Assembly (NCBI RefSeq): GCF_026230105.1
Contig: NC_079476.1
Location: 37,872,559-37,936,558 of the forward strand
Origin: Diorhabda sublineata
Taxonomy: Eukaryota > Arthropoda > Insecta > Coleoptera > Chrysomelidae
Direction of reading: 5' to 3'
DNA length: 64,000 nucleotides
Shown here: in pieces, positions 20,870 to 33,075 of the stretch
Layout of the letters: each line of letters starts with the position of its first letter
Position numbering within the stretch: position 1 is the stretch's first letter
Translations under genes and position numbers: made by a program
The notes under the pieces: generated by a model
The model's input: the letters and a program-made list of their open reading frames with translations, nothing else
The model's database searches: none
What the model was told of the DNA's origin: nothing

Positions 20870-22118
20870 CTGCTTACACTACCAACACTCACAGTTACCT
20901 TGTTTAACGCTCGTTTCGATGAAGTTATCGTCTTAGACGGAAAGGCGTGTTCGTCATTGTGTGTGAATATGACCAGCGGTTTCAAAAATTCCAATTTAAA
21001 GGTTCGAAACTGGTTGAAAGGTTCGTTTTATTACTTCACGTATTCTTCGAATGAATTATGGTGTTTTAGCTTAACAATTAGGTCAATATTCACCCGTTTT
21101 GTGTAACGAAATATCAGCTGGAAAAAAATCTTGCTATCAAAGGCAGTATCTCAAACCGGTTCGGGTCTCTAGAACGTTTTAAAATTATCTGTCGTTGTTT
21201 AGTAAATCATGTTATAAAAGTTTGTTGGTATCAGTAATTCAAGTCCCATTTTATCAAAGAAATGAATTCGACTTATCTTCGACGGTGTCTCCATCTAACG
21301 CTAATCTATTCAAAAGATCAGTCACTCTTATAACGCTATAGCTCCATCCACAATCTTAATTGGAACTTTCTCGTTTAACGGACTTTGTAAATTTCAATAT
21401 CGACTTCTCGGTATTAATTCCCGCCCTTCTTTTTTTTTTCTACGTTTGTACATGATACTTGGAATTTGTTCTGAGAGAGATGTAGAAAAAGACAAAACAT
21501 ACAAGTACGAGATGCATGTTTTGTGAAAGCTCAAGTCACGCTTTGAGAACTATTTTACACCACGGGACTCGTTGAAACCGAGTCGGTTATCTTGATTTAC
21601 ACACCCACCTAGGAGCGATTTGAATTCGGATAGTGAAATTAAAAAATAATGATTTCGTGGTTGGTTTAAAATGTGTTCTAATTCTAGTTTTTTTTTCCTT
21701 CCGAGACTAAGTGAATCAATAATTTGTTCGAAGAGAAATTGTTGATAATAACGTTAACCAAGGAAACGTGACGATTAGTGTGTAGTAATAAGAAATATTT
21801 TTTAGTCGTTGACGCATTCTCAAAACTCAAACATCTGGAAAATACTAGAACACTTATCGAAGAAAGCTCTAATCAAATTAATGCCTATTACCTTGCGGAA
21901 AGTAGTCGAAATCATGGTGTTTACCATACTAAGGAAACCACCAAACGTACTATCTTCATATAGAGCCATATCACTATAAACATATGAGACTTCAGGGAAA
22001 GCCATTCCACCATAGACAAGTGCACAACTTTTTTTGGAGTAACCATTTCAATTCGAAGCCCATAACGTTCTAAATCATCGATATCTGTACGACTTTTCGT
22101 TAGAGCTGAGTCGTTTCT
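20870..22118. other. unassigned stretch
   Basis: Short overlapping frames on both strands at 21778-22133 have no known motif, though they are nearly continuous on the minus strand. A poly-pyrimidine run at 21428-21440 and an AGAGAGATGTAG word are the only other irregularities. Confidence 0.35.
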
Positions 22119-22119
22119 G

Positions 22120-22985
22120 AAGCAAATTAGCAAAAATTAATAAAAAAATATGCAAAATTTGTAGTTTGTTTGTTGCTATTTAGTTGCTGAAACCGCGATG
22201 TTGTTGCTTAAGCCGTTCGCGAAAAATCGCATTTAATGTTGAATTCATAAAAATTTCAATAAATAAATATCCAGTCAACTAGTGAACTAAAATTTGTTGC
22301 TGCAAGTACTACCGAAAATTAAAGAAAAAACCGGACGAATTTTTTATACTAGCTGTAATTTTATTGACATATGCTAGCTTGAACTACACACAGACATACA
22401 GATATCATCGCGGAAATATTCAATTAAGTTTCCTAGGACCTCAAAACGTCGAGATCTAAGGGAAAATCGATTTTCGAAAAACGGGGTAAAACCAATAACT
22501 TTCCGATTTTTCAAAATTTTCGATTTTATTAGCGAAAAGTTGAAAAAAACTTATTTTTGTAAAGATAGCATACAAACAAATCAACTAATTTCGATCAGAC
22601 TGGCGGCGATCGACGTGGTTTTTTGAAATCGATCAGTAGAGCCGGTTAAAAATTATTTCAAAAGGACCACATTTAAAAATCGATTTTGTTGCTTATTCTT
22701 TAGGCTCATTTGAACATTGTTCAATGCGGTAATTAAATCTTTTCTCCATTTTTCGTGTAACAAGTCGAGTTCAAGCTAGAATATGCCAAGAAAATTATTG
22801 CAAGTATAAAAAATTCGTCTGGTCTTTTTTTTTCTAATTTTCGGTAGCAGCAACAAATTTTGGTTCACTAGATGACTGGATATTTATTCATTTATCAAAA
22901 TTTTATGCTAGCTATGAATTTAGCAGTAATTGCTACAAATTTTACATATTTTTTTATTGATTTTTGCTAATTTGACGCCGCTACC
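22120..22985. mobile_element. foldback element, arms about 250 bp
   Basis: The left arm (22120-22390) is the inverted counterpart of the right arm (22740-22985). Shared words include AAATTAGCAAAAATTAATAA / AAATTAGCAAAAATCAATAA, AAATATCCAGTCAACTAGTG / AAATATCCAGTCATCTAGTG, and CGAATTTTTTATACT. The 350-bp centre carries CACACAGACATACAGATAT and AACGTCGAGATCTAAGGGAA, a word set I associate with dispersed insect repeats. There is no coding region. It would be mobilised in trans. I could not define a target duplication. Confidence 0.85.
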
Positions 22986-22989
22986 TTGA

Positions 22990-23750
22990 TAGAGCTCATT
23001 TCTGAGCTTGTTCAGTATTTTTTTCATCCAAAAGCAATGATAAATTAACACAGGAAATTGTTTTGAATCCGTTGTTTTGAAAATAACAAAAGTAGCTTCG
23101 CTTAAATGGCTGTCACTTTTTTTTGACCAATCAAAATATCGAGAAATTCTACACGTAGTCTATTGACAGTACTTCTGACATTTGACAATGACAACGCCAT
23201 CTTTGTGTCAGTCACATAAGTTATAGAGCGATTTAGTTCATTATTTTCTCAGTATTATTCGATTTAGTAATCGGTTTTATCCGGAAATTCCGGGGGATCA
23301 ATTTTTTGTGTAATCTCTACTTTAAAATGATTCTGAAAATTAAAATGCGGATCTGGACAAGTTATTTACTATTTAGTTCGTGTGAGTGGGCGTCTCTAAT
23401 CTCTTTTTGTAAATATAAGATTATAAGTATTATAAGTATTTCTAATCTATATAGTTTTCCAAAATAAACATTATTGTCTATTATACTCAGTTATTTTAAG
23501 AGTGGGACACCGTCGAATCCTTTTTTTCCTTTTAACTAAAAATAGACGTCCTTTACTGTTACGGCAGTCATCCTTAAAATCCGCAATAAAATAAATTTTA
23601 TCAATTAATATATGTTTATCAATATTTCCACTTCGTATATTAATAATTGCGACAGTTTCATTGATCTATTAAAAGATAAAATTCTTCATTAAAACATTTA
23701 AAGTTTCAACAAAAGCATTTCTTATCAGATGCTTCGTTCGGTTCGTATCC
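22990..23750. other. unassigned stretch
   Basis: No protein homology or repeat is recognised. Confidence 0.35.
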
Positions 23751-23751
23751 A

Positions 23752-23785
23752 CCTATATATATATATATATGTATGTATGTATGTG
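23752..23785. repeat. (TA)n(TGTA)n microsatellite
   Basis: Nine TA units followed by TGTATGTATGTATG. Confidence 0.9.
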
Positions 23786-23939
23786 AACTATCTAAAGTAT
23801 ACACATTCACGAAAATCTCCGTATTCGCCATCATAACACACCACTTTCCCCAATAGCTTATCAGGTTGTGCTTGGATTGGCTGATGCGCTGATGTATTTC
23901 CTCAGATTTATTAAAATAAATTGAAAGCAGAAGCAACGG

Positions 23940-24275
23940 CCCGGTTATATTCTATGCAGATAAGTAGAAGCGATTGCGTCCAGAGTCTCATTTCCTGCCC
24001 GAAGGCCGTCCCTATAGCTCAAATTCTCCTCGATCTGGTTAGAGCTCCGCGTGTATGTGTATAGAGACGCTCTATTCGTATCTACTCTTCTATATATCGG
24101 CGGGACATTACTCAACGAGTGTTTCGCATTAAATCAAATACGTTTACGGTGTCTGTATCGCCAATATATTTATATACTCGAGACGCTTTTACAAATTGAC
24201 CGGCGTCGCTGCCGCTGCTACCAGATACGTACTTAGTCGTTAGATTTCCATGATCTATCGGATCGTTTTAAAACG
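23940..24275. other. unique, less AT-rich block
   Basis: This block is clearly less AT-rich than its flanks, not repeated in the window and without transposon similarity. It contains many CG dinucleotides (for example GGCGTCGCTGCCGCTGC). The + frame 24051-24236 shows no motif. It could be a conserved regulatory element or an untranslated exon; nothing in the sequence decides. Confidence 0.3.
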
Positions 24276-24372
24276 GAAGCTGGACTTTGTCTCCAGACGT
24301 TTATTGTTTTTGTTGCATTAAAATGAGATGCTTGGGAAACAATCTAATCTCGTCGATTAAGGGGGGACACAG
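24275..24372. repeat. direct repeat, left copy
   Basis: AGCTGGACTTTGT-TCCAGAC, TTTTTGCATTAAAA, AGATGCTTGG and the CGTCGAT-AAGGGG words recur in the same order at 24915-25020. Confidence 0.75.
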
Positions 24373-24914
24373 TTTTAAGAACCCCCAATGCGTCCCATGA
24401 GTTCTTGGAGTCCGCGAATATCTTTAAGCAAGCAAGTCTGCTTCAACTTGCTGCTTCTTTTTATTATAGTAGAACACGAATGACCAATCAGTCAAGTCGT
24501 TCTCAAAATATCTCAAATTTTTGACTAGAGAAGGATCAAATCAAAAATAGAATGAAGGCTGAAGATAACCCACGTGCAGTTCTGTGACTACTCCATGAAC
24601 ACATTAAATTAGAGGAAGAACTTGTTCCAAATGACCTGCGTCCAAAAACAAATCAAATTGCAGCACGGACAGGCCACAAGGTTTCGCTTTCTAAGGCTAC
24701 TGCGCTCTTGTGGCTTGAGGACTCACCATACATCCCTGATTTGGTCTCTCCAAGTTGAAGGCCGAGTTAAGGGGTGAAAGATTTAACAGCGACTCTAAAA
24801 TTGCATCATATTTTTATAGTTTCAGTCAGACGTTCTGAAAAGTGGTGCCGATTTGATTCCAGCAGCGTTTCTGAAAGTTTACAGCTTGAATCTTTTGGAG
24901 GACCATTGAACAAG
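24373..24914. other. segment between two direct repeats
   Basis: No recognised protein. Since it lies between two roughly 100-bp direct repeats it might be an insertion or the residue of a larger element. Confidence 0.35.
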
Positions 24915-25020
24915 TAAAAGCTGGACTTTGTATCCAGACACTGATTATTATTCTTTTTGCATTAAAAATTATTTATAAGATGCTTGGACAGTCTAAACAC
25001 GTCGATAAAGGGGATCCACA
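24915..25020. repeat. direct repeat, right copy
   Basis: Diverged partner of 24275-24372. Confidence 0.75.
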
Positions 25021-25855
25021 AGAACAAGTATATCAGAATTTCTGGAGGATTGAAGCTCGAATCTTTTGGAGACTGTATTTTATCTATTTCATATTTAGAT
25101 TTAAACTATTGGAAACGTAAACGTCACAATCTGACGTATCTTAATATCATATTGATTACTTTTTAATAACGAGAATCAGAAACTAATCAGAGTGATTTGA
25201 AAAAGTCATTTTGTATTTTCCAGAGTTATCATCAAAGACCTTATCTATCACTTCTACGGGCGTGATTCATTTAGATAACATTATTATTATACAGAGTACT
25301 GATTTGTATTATTATTATCATTAGTATCTTTGTAAATTGTCGATTTCTTAGAAATTGAAAATGAAACCTTTTACACGAATTGTAAAAACTGTCAACAATA
25401 CTGGTAACTACAATTTTGATTTTACAACTGTAAGAAATTCTACTAAGAAAACTATGAGTCTATTTTACTTTAAATATAATCAGTTAAAATAAGACAATGA
25501 AATTGTCCTCGGAGAGTTCAAAACTTTCCCTCGAGTAAAGCAAGTTTTGTTAGTTCGAAGAAATAGATAAAAAGGAATTTTTTTGACAGAAAATTTATAT
25601 TGAAGCCAAAGATTGACTCGATAAACATTATTTGGACTTTGTCCCAGAAAAATTCACTGTTCAGATGTTCAGAAATGAACACTGCACTTAACAAAGAAAC
25701 TGCCACCAACGGAAACATAAAAAAACTCCACGAATTAATTCCATACAACCTCACAGTGAGCTGAGACCCCAAAGATATACAAAAGAAAGTTTTGGACATG
25801 AATATTTGGATATGCGAAAGCATATTCAGCCAAAAACTAAAACGAATTGATTATT
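25021..25855. other. unassigned stretch
   Basis: Minus-strand frame 25518-25823 is rich in phenylalanine and leucine as expected of AT-rich antisense sequence; I see no domain. Confidence 0.35.
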
Positions 25856-25859
25856 CTGA

Positions 25860-26260
25860 GCCGTGTTTGGAGCTGTCGTAATAAACCCCAATTTTAGAGT
25901 CGATATGTGACAATGTATAGCATCGGTATATTCGACTATCTTGAAACATAAACAGCAACTATTAAGTAGCGTTATTGCAGCGTTTAAAGGACGAAATATC
26001 GAATTTGAATAAGAAGAAAATGTTTTTTTTTTTATTAAGACAATACACCATGTCACAAATTAATAGAAAAGATGACAAAATTGCTTGAAATTGGCTTCGA
26101 ATTACTTTAGTATCTACCGTATTCTCCAGATGTAATCCCCTGCAACTTTTTATTGTTATCAGACCTCAAGAAGATGCTCGTTGGACAGAATTTTGCCCCG
26201 ATGAAGAGGTTATGTTGGAAACCAAAGCCTATTTTGAGGCTAAATACAAATAGTTATATA
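25860..26260 (+). pseudogene. mariner transposase, catalytic part
   Basis: Across several frames: YSIGIFDYLET, ALLQRLKDEISNLNKKKMFF, DNTPCHKLIEKMTKLLEIGF (second catalytic aspartate block), LPYSPDVIPCNFLLLSDLKK (third block; the catalytic D of xSDFFLF is N), and MLVGQNFAPMKRL. The order and spacing fit a mariner transposase lacking its N-terminus. Loss of the third aspartate and at least three frameshifts make it inactive. Confidence 0.75.
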
Positions 26261-26264
26261 AAAA

Positions 26265-27435
26265 ATGATTTTTGTATCGTATTCGAAGGCAATTTTTCTA
26301 AATAATTCCCTAAAAAAATGTTTTTCTATGCTAGCCTACTCACTTTTTAACCAACATGGCGCTGAATAAGTTCGAAATTTTTCTCAATTATCAAGGACAG
26401 AAAGCAAAACCGTAATTCATATCATTATCCTTGCTAACATCACCAGGAGGATATTTAGATTAGATTTTGACATAAACTATAAATAAATTTGTAAATTGTG
26501 ATCGAATGAAGGAAATATTTTAAAACAAACTTTTTACATATTTAATTCGACCGTTTATCTTACTCACTTCCTTGGAAACATAGTACAAAAGGAGTAAATA
26601 AACGATGTAGAAGTAGAACGACATTAAAACGAGTTTCACAAGGTCTAGAATCGGATACGAGACAAATTTTTAGAAATCTTACGACCAATCTCGATGTAGA
26701 ATCTCGCGGTAACACATTCCCATGTTGACCAGCCCGCCCGCCTTCTTTGTCTTGATCACCAGTTCTACCATATTTACAGACCAGTCGATTTATAAAACAT
26801 AAATCACCAGCAATACATTCATACGTTTCTCTATGGTAGATTACTGTTACGAGGGTCATACAAAAATTCAGAAATACAAATCTATTCTAATAGGATACTC
26901 AGTACATTGTGAAGAAAGTCGAGGAATCAATAGGAAGTATGCAGTAACCTCAGGCGTCGATTTGTCATTGGATTTACAATGTGGATTTACTAGATACTCT
27001 TATTTACTTTATGAGAGACGCCGGGGCTAGAAAGCACCCTTAAGTAAAGAAAGAATGGCCTAAACGTTTATTAAATTTAGTAGGTGTCTCATAATATCAG
27101 TTGTTGATGTTAGAAATCCAGCCAATGATGATCAATAGTTTTAACCCAGTTTAGTAAACTCTTTGAGCCTTTGGTGAAACCATTCTTTGAGTTTATATGT
27201 TAAAATTTGTCCGTGTAACTCTCACGGTATGTGATTTAGGAAGAGAAACCGCTTTCGGTTCACTAAACCAGGATATTTCTCCGAAAAAAGGAATTATTAA
27301 GGATGATTGGAATTTTGTAAACACTTCATATAAAAAGCCAAAGATGTTATAAAAACTTACAAGCTAATATTAACCACATAATTACCGCATTTACTTTGAT
27401 TTTATACTTCGATTGTAGAGGACGTTTTAGAAAGC
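26265..27435. other. unassigned stretch with two non-homologous frames
   Basis: Minus frame 26560-26859 (99 codons) and plus frame 26833-27030 are not recognised. The first is glycine/arginine-containing in its middle (GRTGDQDKEGGRAGQHG) and its DNA is less AT-rich than the flanks; it could be coding or part of an unrecognised transposon. Confidence 0.3.
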
Positions 27436-27439
27436 TCGA

Positions 27440-27655
27440 CACTAAATTAATTTCTTCAAGAACGTTGGTATAAATAAATTGGAAGCGACTACTTTTTCAG
27501 GATAAATGAACTAAGGGATATTCGAAAAATTTGAAGAAAAACGTAACATTTCACCATGTCCTTTGGAATCCCACCCAAGAATTTCGCCATGGATCCGATG
27601 AAACAGTAATCTGGCGGCGTAAGGTCCAGACAAAATGCTGGATGCTGATGATATA
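27440..27655 (-). pseudogene. mariner remnant, left anchor of the chimeric array
   Basis: Minus strand: HQHPAFCLDLTPPDYCFIGS, MAKFLGGIPKDMVKCYVFLQ, then degraded FSNIP-FIYPEKVV. This fits HPPYSPDLAPSDYxLFGS, followed by the C-terminal helix and xxFxNIPxSFYxxGI of a mariner transposase. Unlike the mariner pieces inside the arrays, this one continues past the array unit boundary (27553) toward its own C-terminus, so it is the native left half of a mariner copy. Confidence 0.65.
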
Positions 27656-28326
27656 AACGAAATCGACTATTTGCAAACGACACTAGTTTGTCTTGGTTTC
27701 TCTTAGATTAGAGCAACCTTGATCACACGGGACTTCATGGGACGAAATCTAGTGATCTAATCACCTTTAAATCATGGTGCGATCCTAATCTCTGTCTCAA
27801 CGTTTCTGCAACTAAAGTTTTGTCATATAAAAATACATTGTTGCCTCTTTTATTCATTAACTCCACTACTGACGTCGTTGTGGACAATGTCCTTTGGAAC
27901 TAAATTGTTTCCCACCCAAGAATATCGCCAAGGATCCGATGAAACAGTAATCTGGCGACGTAAGGTCCAGACAAAATGCTGGATGCTGATGATATAAACG
28001 AAATCGACTATTTGCAAACGACACTAGTTTGTCTTGGTTTCTCTTAGATTAGAGCAACCTTGATCACACGGGACTTCATGGGACGAAATCTAGTGATCTA
28101 ATCACCTTTAAATCATGGTGCGATCCTAATCTCTGTCTCAACGTTTCTGCAACTAAAGTTTTGTCATATAAAAATACATTGTTGCCTCTTTTATTCATTA
28201 ACTCCACTACTGACGTCGTTGTGGACAATGTCCTTTGGAACTAAATTGTTTCCCACCCAAGAATATCGCCAAGGATCCGATGAAACAGTAATCTGGCGAC
28301 GTAAGGTCCAGACAAAATGCTGGATG
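27553..28326. repeat. left chimeric array, 341-bp units, 2.3 copies
   Basis: The word GGATGCTGATG or its variant begins at 27640, 27981 and 28322, a period of 341. Order: mariner piece, RT piece, mariner piece, RT piece, mariner piece. Relative to the 363-bp unit of the right array it lacks 27 bases between two TCGTT words and has 5 extra bases in TCTTAGATTAGAGC (net 22). Each unit has one GGATCC. Confidence 0.92.
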
Positions 28327-28420
28327 TTGTAGCAGTTCAATACCACCAAGTTCTTATTTTATCTTATCTTCTGCCAATGTCACTAACGGAACGAGTTCAC
28401 TAGATTACAGGGAAATGGTG
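28321..28420 (-). pseudogene. mariner remnant, right anchor of the left array
   Basis: Minus strand LGGIELLQHPAFCLDLTPPD runs from outside into the last mariner piece. It fits LGFELLQHPPYSPDLAPSD, so the native N-terminal side of the same transposase continues beyond the array. Further upstream the match is lost. Together with 27440-27655 it shows that the left array sits within one mariner copy. Confidence 0.6.
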
Positions 28421-28424
28421 AATG

Positions 28425-29399
28425 ATCCCAGGGTAAAAAGATCTATGACAAAAAAGCTCAAAAGCACCAATATATAATCGTAAAATCACGAGAAAAAACA
28501 ATTTCTCTGTTCTTTTTTTAATTTTAAAGAAAAAACGATAATGGAAATAGCAGTTAAATGGCGTCTGTAATTATTTTTCCCTCATTTTCTTTCTTTGCCG
28601 GTGTATACCTGGAAGTAAACGATATTTCATACTTATCAAGAAGATATAGAGTAGTGGAATTTTTACATAAAATTTTCCTGTACAGTTTTACATTAATCTT
28701 TGGATTTTTATCTTAATTATTATTAGTTCCAACTTAGGCGAGTTTTTAAAAACCCCCGATTGCTATCCTTTATTTCTTATCTAATTTAGATGTTTGTTCC
28801 TTTTTGCAAAGCTAAATGGCCTTAGGTGGTGCAAACGTTCAACGTTTTTCTTTGTTTAAGAGAAGAAAAAAAAACATTTTACGTTGCAGTTACAAACGGC
28901 GCTATAAATCACAAGTGGATTTTTATACTGAGGATTAACCCAAACATGTGCAATGTTAATATTGATCTCGTACTTTCGTATAATTTTCAACCAGTTCAGT
29001 CAACGCGTTCAATATAATTTCCATAATTAATTATATTGAAATTAGATTACAGAAATTGATATTCAATATTTGATGTATAATCGTATGATTAACTGCCTTT
29101 TTCTAGTTTTCAGCCTCCAACTGGAACTTCTCCCTTTATCAGTTCAATCGCAATGATATTGTGGAAATCTAACCACCTTGATTTCAATTTGGAATTTCTT
29201 TTTTTTATGAAAAAAACACAATGAATACAGTTTCTCACATTATCGAGATTGAACTTCGAATTTAGCCAATTCTCTAAATCTTTTTTCAACCACTGCTACT
29301 CAAAGCCTTAACGATCGTGTTTCCGACAACATTTTCTGGCAAGCCTTCGCTAATATACGATTATTTTAGTTTTTGTATCAAACCTTCCTTGTCTGTAAC
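28425..29399. other. unassigned spacer between the two arrays
   Basis: No repeat unit and no recognised protein. Confidence 0.4.
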
Positions 29400-29419
29400 G
29401 TATTTTGCATCGTTGTAAC

Positions 29420-29590
29420 GACTCTGATTCAGCTATTTGAATGTGACGCTTGAAGTCAGCTTGTAAGGGTTGATACAACGATGTCTTCTTGCAAATCAAT
29501 AGAATGTGGAGTGCCTCAAGGCTCTGTACTAGACCTTGTTTCTTCTGCTTATAAACGAAATTGGCTATTTGCAAACGACACTAATTTCTC
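29420..29590 (+). pseudogene. non-LTR RT fragment, left anchor of the right array
   Basis: The reading CKSIECGVPQGSVL is RT motif B of a Jockey/CR1-like polymerase (consensus IxxGVPQGSVLGPLLFxLYIND). After a small deletion it is joined to LLLINEIG and then LFANDTNF (motif C, normally LFADDT; the first aspartate is N). This runs straight into the first RT piece of the array, so the array lies inside an RT copy. Confidence 0.8.
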
Positions 29591-32500
29591 TTGGTGTCTC
29601 TTAGAGCAACCTTGATCACACGGGACTTCATGGGAACAAATCTAGTGATCTAATCAACTTTAAATCATGGTACGATTCTAATTTCTGTCTCAACGTTTCT
29701 AAAACTAAAGTTTTATCATATAAAAATACATTGTTGCCTCTTTTATTAAATAACTCCACTACTGACGTCGTTTAATCTGTAAGATTCTTAGTGCTCGTTG
29801 TGGACAATGTTCTTTGGAATCAAATTGTTTCCCACCCAAGAATTTCGCCATGGATCCGATGAAACAGTAATCTGGCGGCGTAAGGTCCAGACAAAATGAT
29901 GGATGCTGATGATATAAACGAAATCGATAATTTGCAAACGACACTAATTTCTCTTGGTGTCTCTTAGAGCAACCTTGATCACACGGGACTTCATGGGAAC
30001 AAATCTAGTGATCTAATCAACTTTAAATCATGGTACGATTCTAATTTCTGTCTCAACGTTTCTAAAACTAAAGTTTTATCATATAAAAATACATTGTTGC
30101 CTCTTTTATTAAATAACTCCACTACTGACGTCGTTTAATCTGTAAGATTCTTAGTGCTCGTTGTGGACAATGTTCTTTGGAATCAAATTGTTTCCCACCC
30201 AAGAATTTCGCCATGGATCCGATGAAACAGTAATCTGGCGGCGTAAGGTCCAGACAAAATGATGGATGCTGATGATATAAACGAAATCGATAATTTGCAA
30301 ACGACACTAATTTCTCTTGGTGTCTCTTAGAGCAACCTTGATCACACGGGACTTCATGGGACCAAATCTAGAGATCTAATCAACTTTAAATCATGGTACG
30401 ATTCTAATTTCTGTCTCAACGTTTCTAAAACTAAAGTTTTATCATATAAAAATACATTGTTGCCTCTTTTATTAAATAACTCCACTACTGACGTCGTTTA
30501 ATCTGTAAGATTCTTAGTGCTCGTTGTGGACAATGTTCTTTGGAATCAAATTGTTTCCCACCCAAGAATTTCGCCATGGATCCGATGAAACAGTAATCTG
30601 GCGGCGTAAGGTCCAGACAAAATGCTGGATGCTGATGATATAAACGAAATCGATAATTTGCAAACGACACTAATTTCTCTTGGTGTCTCTTAGAGCAACC
30701 TTGATCACACGGGACTTCATGGGAACAAATCTAGTGATCTAATCAACTTTAAATCATGGTACGATTCTAATTTCTGTCTCAACGTTTCTAAAACTAAAGT
30801 TTTATCATATAAAAATACATTGTTGCCTCTTTTATTAAATAACTCCACTACTGACGTCGTTTAATCTGTAAGATTCTTAGTGCTCGTTGTGGACAATGTT
30901 CTTTGGAATCAAATTGTTTCCCACCCAAGAATTTCGCCATGGATCCGATGAAACAGTAATCTGGCGGCGTAAGGTCCAGACAAAATGATGGATGCTGATG
31001 ATATAAACGAAATCGATAATTTGCAAACGACACTAATTTCTCTTGGTGTCTCTTAGAGCAACCTTGATCACACGGGACTTCTTGGGACCAAATCTAGAGA
31101 TCTAATCAACTTTAAATCATGGTACGATTCTAATTTCTGTCTCAACGTTTCTAAAACTAAAGTTTTATCATATAAAAATACATTGTTGCCTCTTTTATTA
31201 AATAACTCCACTACTGACGTCGTTTAATCTGTAAGATTCTTAGTGCTCGTTGTGGACAATGTTCTTTGGAATCAAATTGTTTCCCACCCAAGAATTTCGC
31301 CATGGATCCGATGAAACAGTAATCTGGCGGCGTAAGGTCCAGACAAAATGATGGATGCTGATGATATAAACGAAATCGATAATTTGCAAACGACACTAAT
31401 TTCTCTTGGTGTCTCTTAGAGCAACCTTGATCACACGGGACTTCATGGGAACAAATCTAGTGATCTAATCAACTTTAAATCATGGTACGATTCTAATTTC
31501 TGTCTCAACGTTTCTAAAACTAAAGTTTTATCATATAAAAATACATTGTTGCCTCTTTTATTAAATAACTCCACTACTGACGTCGTTTAATCTGTAAGAT
31601 TCTTAGTGCTCGTTGTGGACAATGTTCTTTGGAATCAAATTGTTTCCCACCCAAGAATTTCGCCATGGATCCGATGAAACAGTAATCTGGCGGCGTAAGG
31701 TCCAGACAAAATGATGGATGCTGATGATATAAACGAAATCGACTATTTGCAAACGACACTAGTTTCTCTTGGTATCTCTTAGAGCAACCTTGATCACACG
31801 GGACTTCATGGGAACAAATCTAGTGATCTAATCAACTTTAAATCATGGTACGATTCTAATTTCTGTCTCAACGTTTCTAAAACTAAAGTTTTATCATATA
31901 AAAATACATTGTTGCCTCTTTTATTAAATAACTCCACTACTGACGTCGTTTAATCTGTAAGATTCTTAGTGCTCGTTGTGGACAATGTTCTTTGGAATCA
32001 AATTGTTTCCCACCCAAGAATTTCGCCATGGATCCGATGAAACAGTAATCTGGCGGCGTAAGGTCCAGACAAAATGATGGATGCTGATGATATAAACGAA
32101 ATCGATAATTTGCAAACGACACTAATTTCTCTTGGTGTCTCTTAGAGCAACCTTGATCACACGGGACTTCATGGGAACAAATCTAGTGATCTAATCAACT
32201 TTAAATCATGGTACGATTCTAATTTCTGTCTCAACGTTTCTAAAACTAAAGTTTTATCATATAAAAATACATTGTTGCCTCTTTTATTAAATAACTCCAC
32301 TACTGACGTCGTTTAATCTGTAAGATTCTTAGTGCTCGTTGTGGACAATGTTCTTTGGAATCAAATTGTTTCCCACCCAAGAATTTCGCCATGGATCCGA
32401 TGAAACAGTAATCTGGCGGCGTAAGGTCCAGACAAAATGATGGATGCTGATGATATAAACGAAATCGACTATTTGCAAACGACACTAGTTTCTCTTGGTA

Positions 32501-33075
32501 TCTCTTAGAGCAACCTTGATCACACGGGACTTCATGGGAACAAATCTAGTGATCTAATCAACTTTAAATCATGGTACGATTCTAATTTCTGTCTCAACGT
32601 TTCTAAAACTAAAGTTTTATCATATAAAAATACATTGTTGCCTCTTTTATTAAATAACTCCACTACTGACGTCGTTTAATCTGTAAGATTCTTAGTGCTC
32701 GTTGTGGACAATGTTCTTTGGAATCAAATTGTTTCCCACCCAAGAATTTCGCCATGGATCCGATGAAACAGTAATCTGGCGGCGTAAGGTCCAGACAAAA
32801 TGATGGATGCTGATGATATAAACGAAATCGATAATTTGCAAACGACACTAATTTCTCTTGGTGTCTCTTAGAGCAACCTTGATCACACGGGACTTCATGG
32901 GACCAAATCTAGAGATCTAATCAACTTTAAATCTTAGTGCAATTCTAATCTCTGTCTCAACGTTTATAAAACTAAAGTTTTATCATATAAAAATACATTG
33001 TTGCCTCTTTTATTAAATAACTCCACTACTGACGTCGTTTAATCTGTAAAATTTTTAGTGCTTGTTGTGGACAAT
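29568..33075. repeat. right chimeric RT-mariner array, 363-bp units, 9.7 copies
   Basis: The minus-strand frame beginning MSFANYRFRLYHQHP recurs every 363 bases (29759, 30122, 30485 and so on to 32663), and the units are nearly identical. In each unit about 250 bp read on the + strand as RT (LFANDTNFS, SDLITFKSWYDSNFCLNVSK, TKVLSYKNTLLPLLLNNSTT, DVV-SVRFLVLVVDN). About 100 bp read on the minus strand as mariner (PSFCLDLTPPDYCFIGSMAK, FLGGKQFDS). Position of the RT piece in the polymerase is the FADD box and the following thumb. One GGATCC per unit. The last unit ends in RT sequence without a mariner piece. Confidence 0.95.

Noticed and set aside
25518..25823. 101-codon minus frame rich in F and L as a membrane protein
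   Set aside because: Such composition is expected from antisense of AT-rich DNA, and there is no start context or relative.
29759..32848. Nine identical 61-codon minus-strand frames that look like a tandem gene family
   Set aside because: They are one frame in a 363-bp satellite unit. The first half is antisense mariner transposase and the second half is RT read backwards, so they are not genes.
27553..33075. CRISPR-like array
   Set aside because: The entire unit is repeated with no unique spacers, the period is 341-363 bp, and the setting is eukaryotic.
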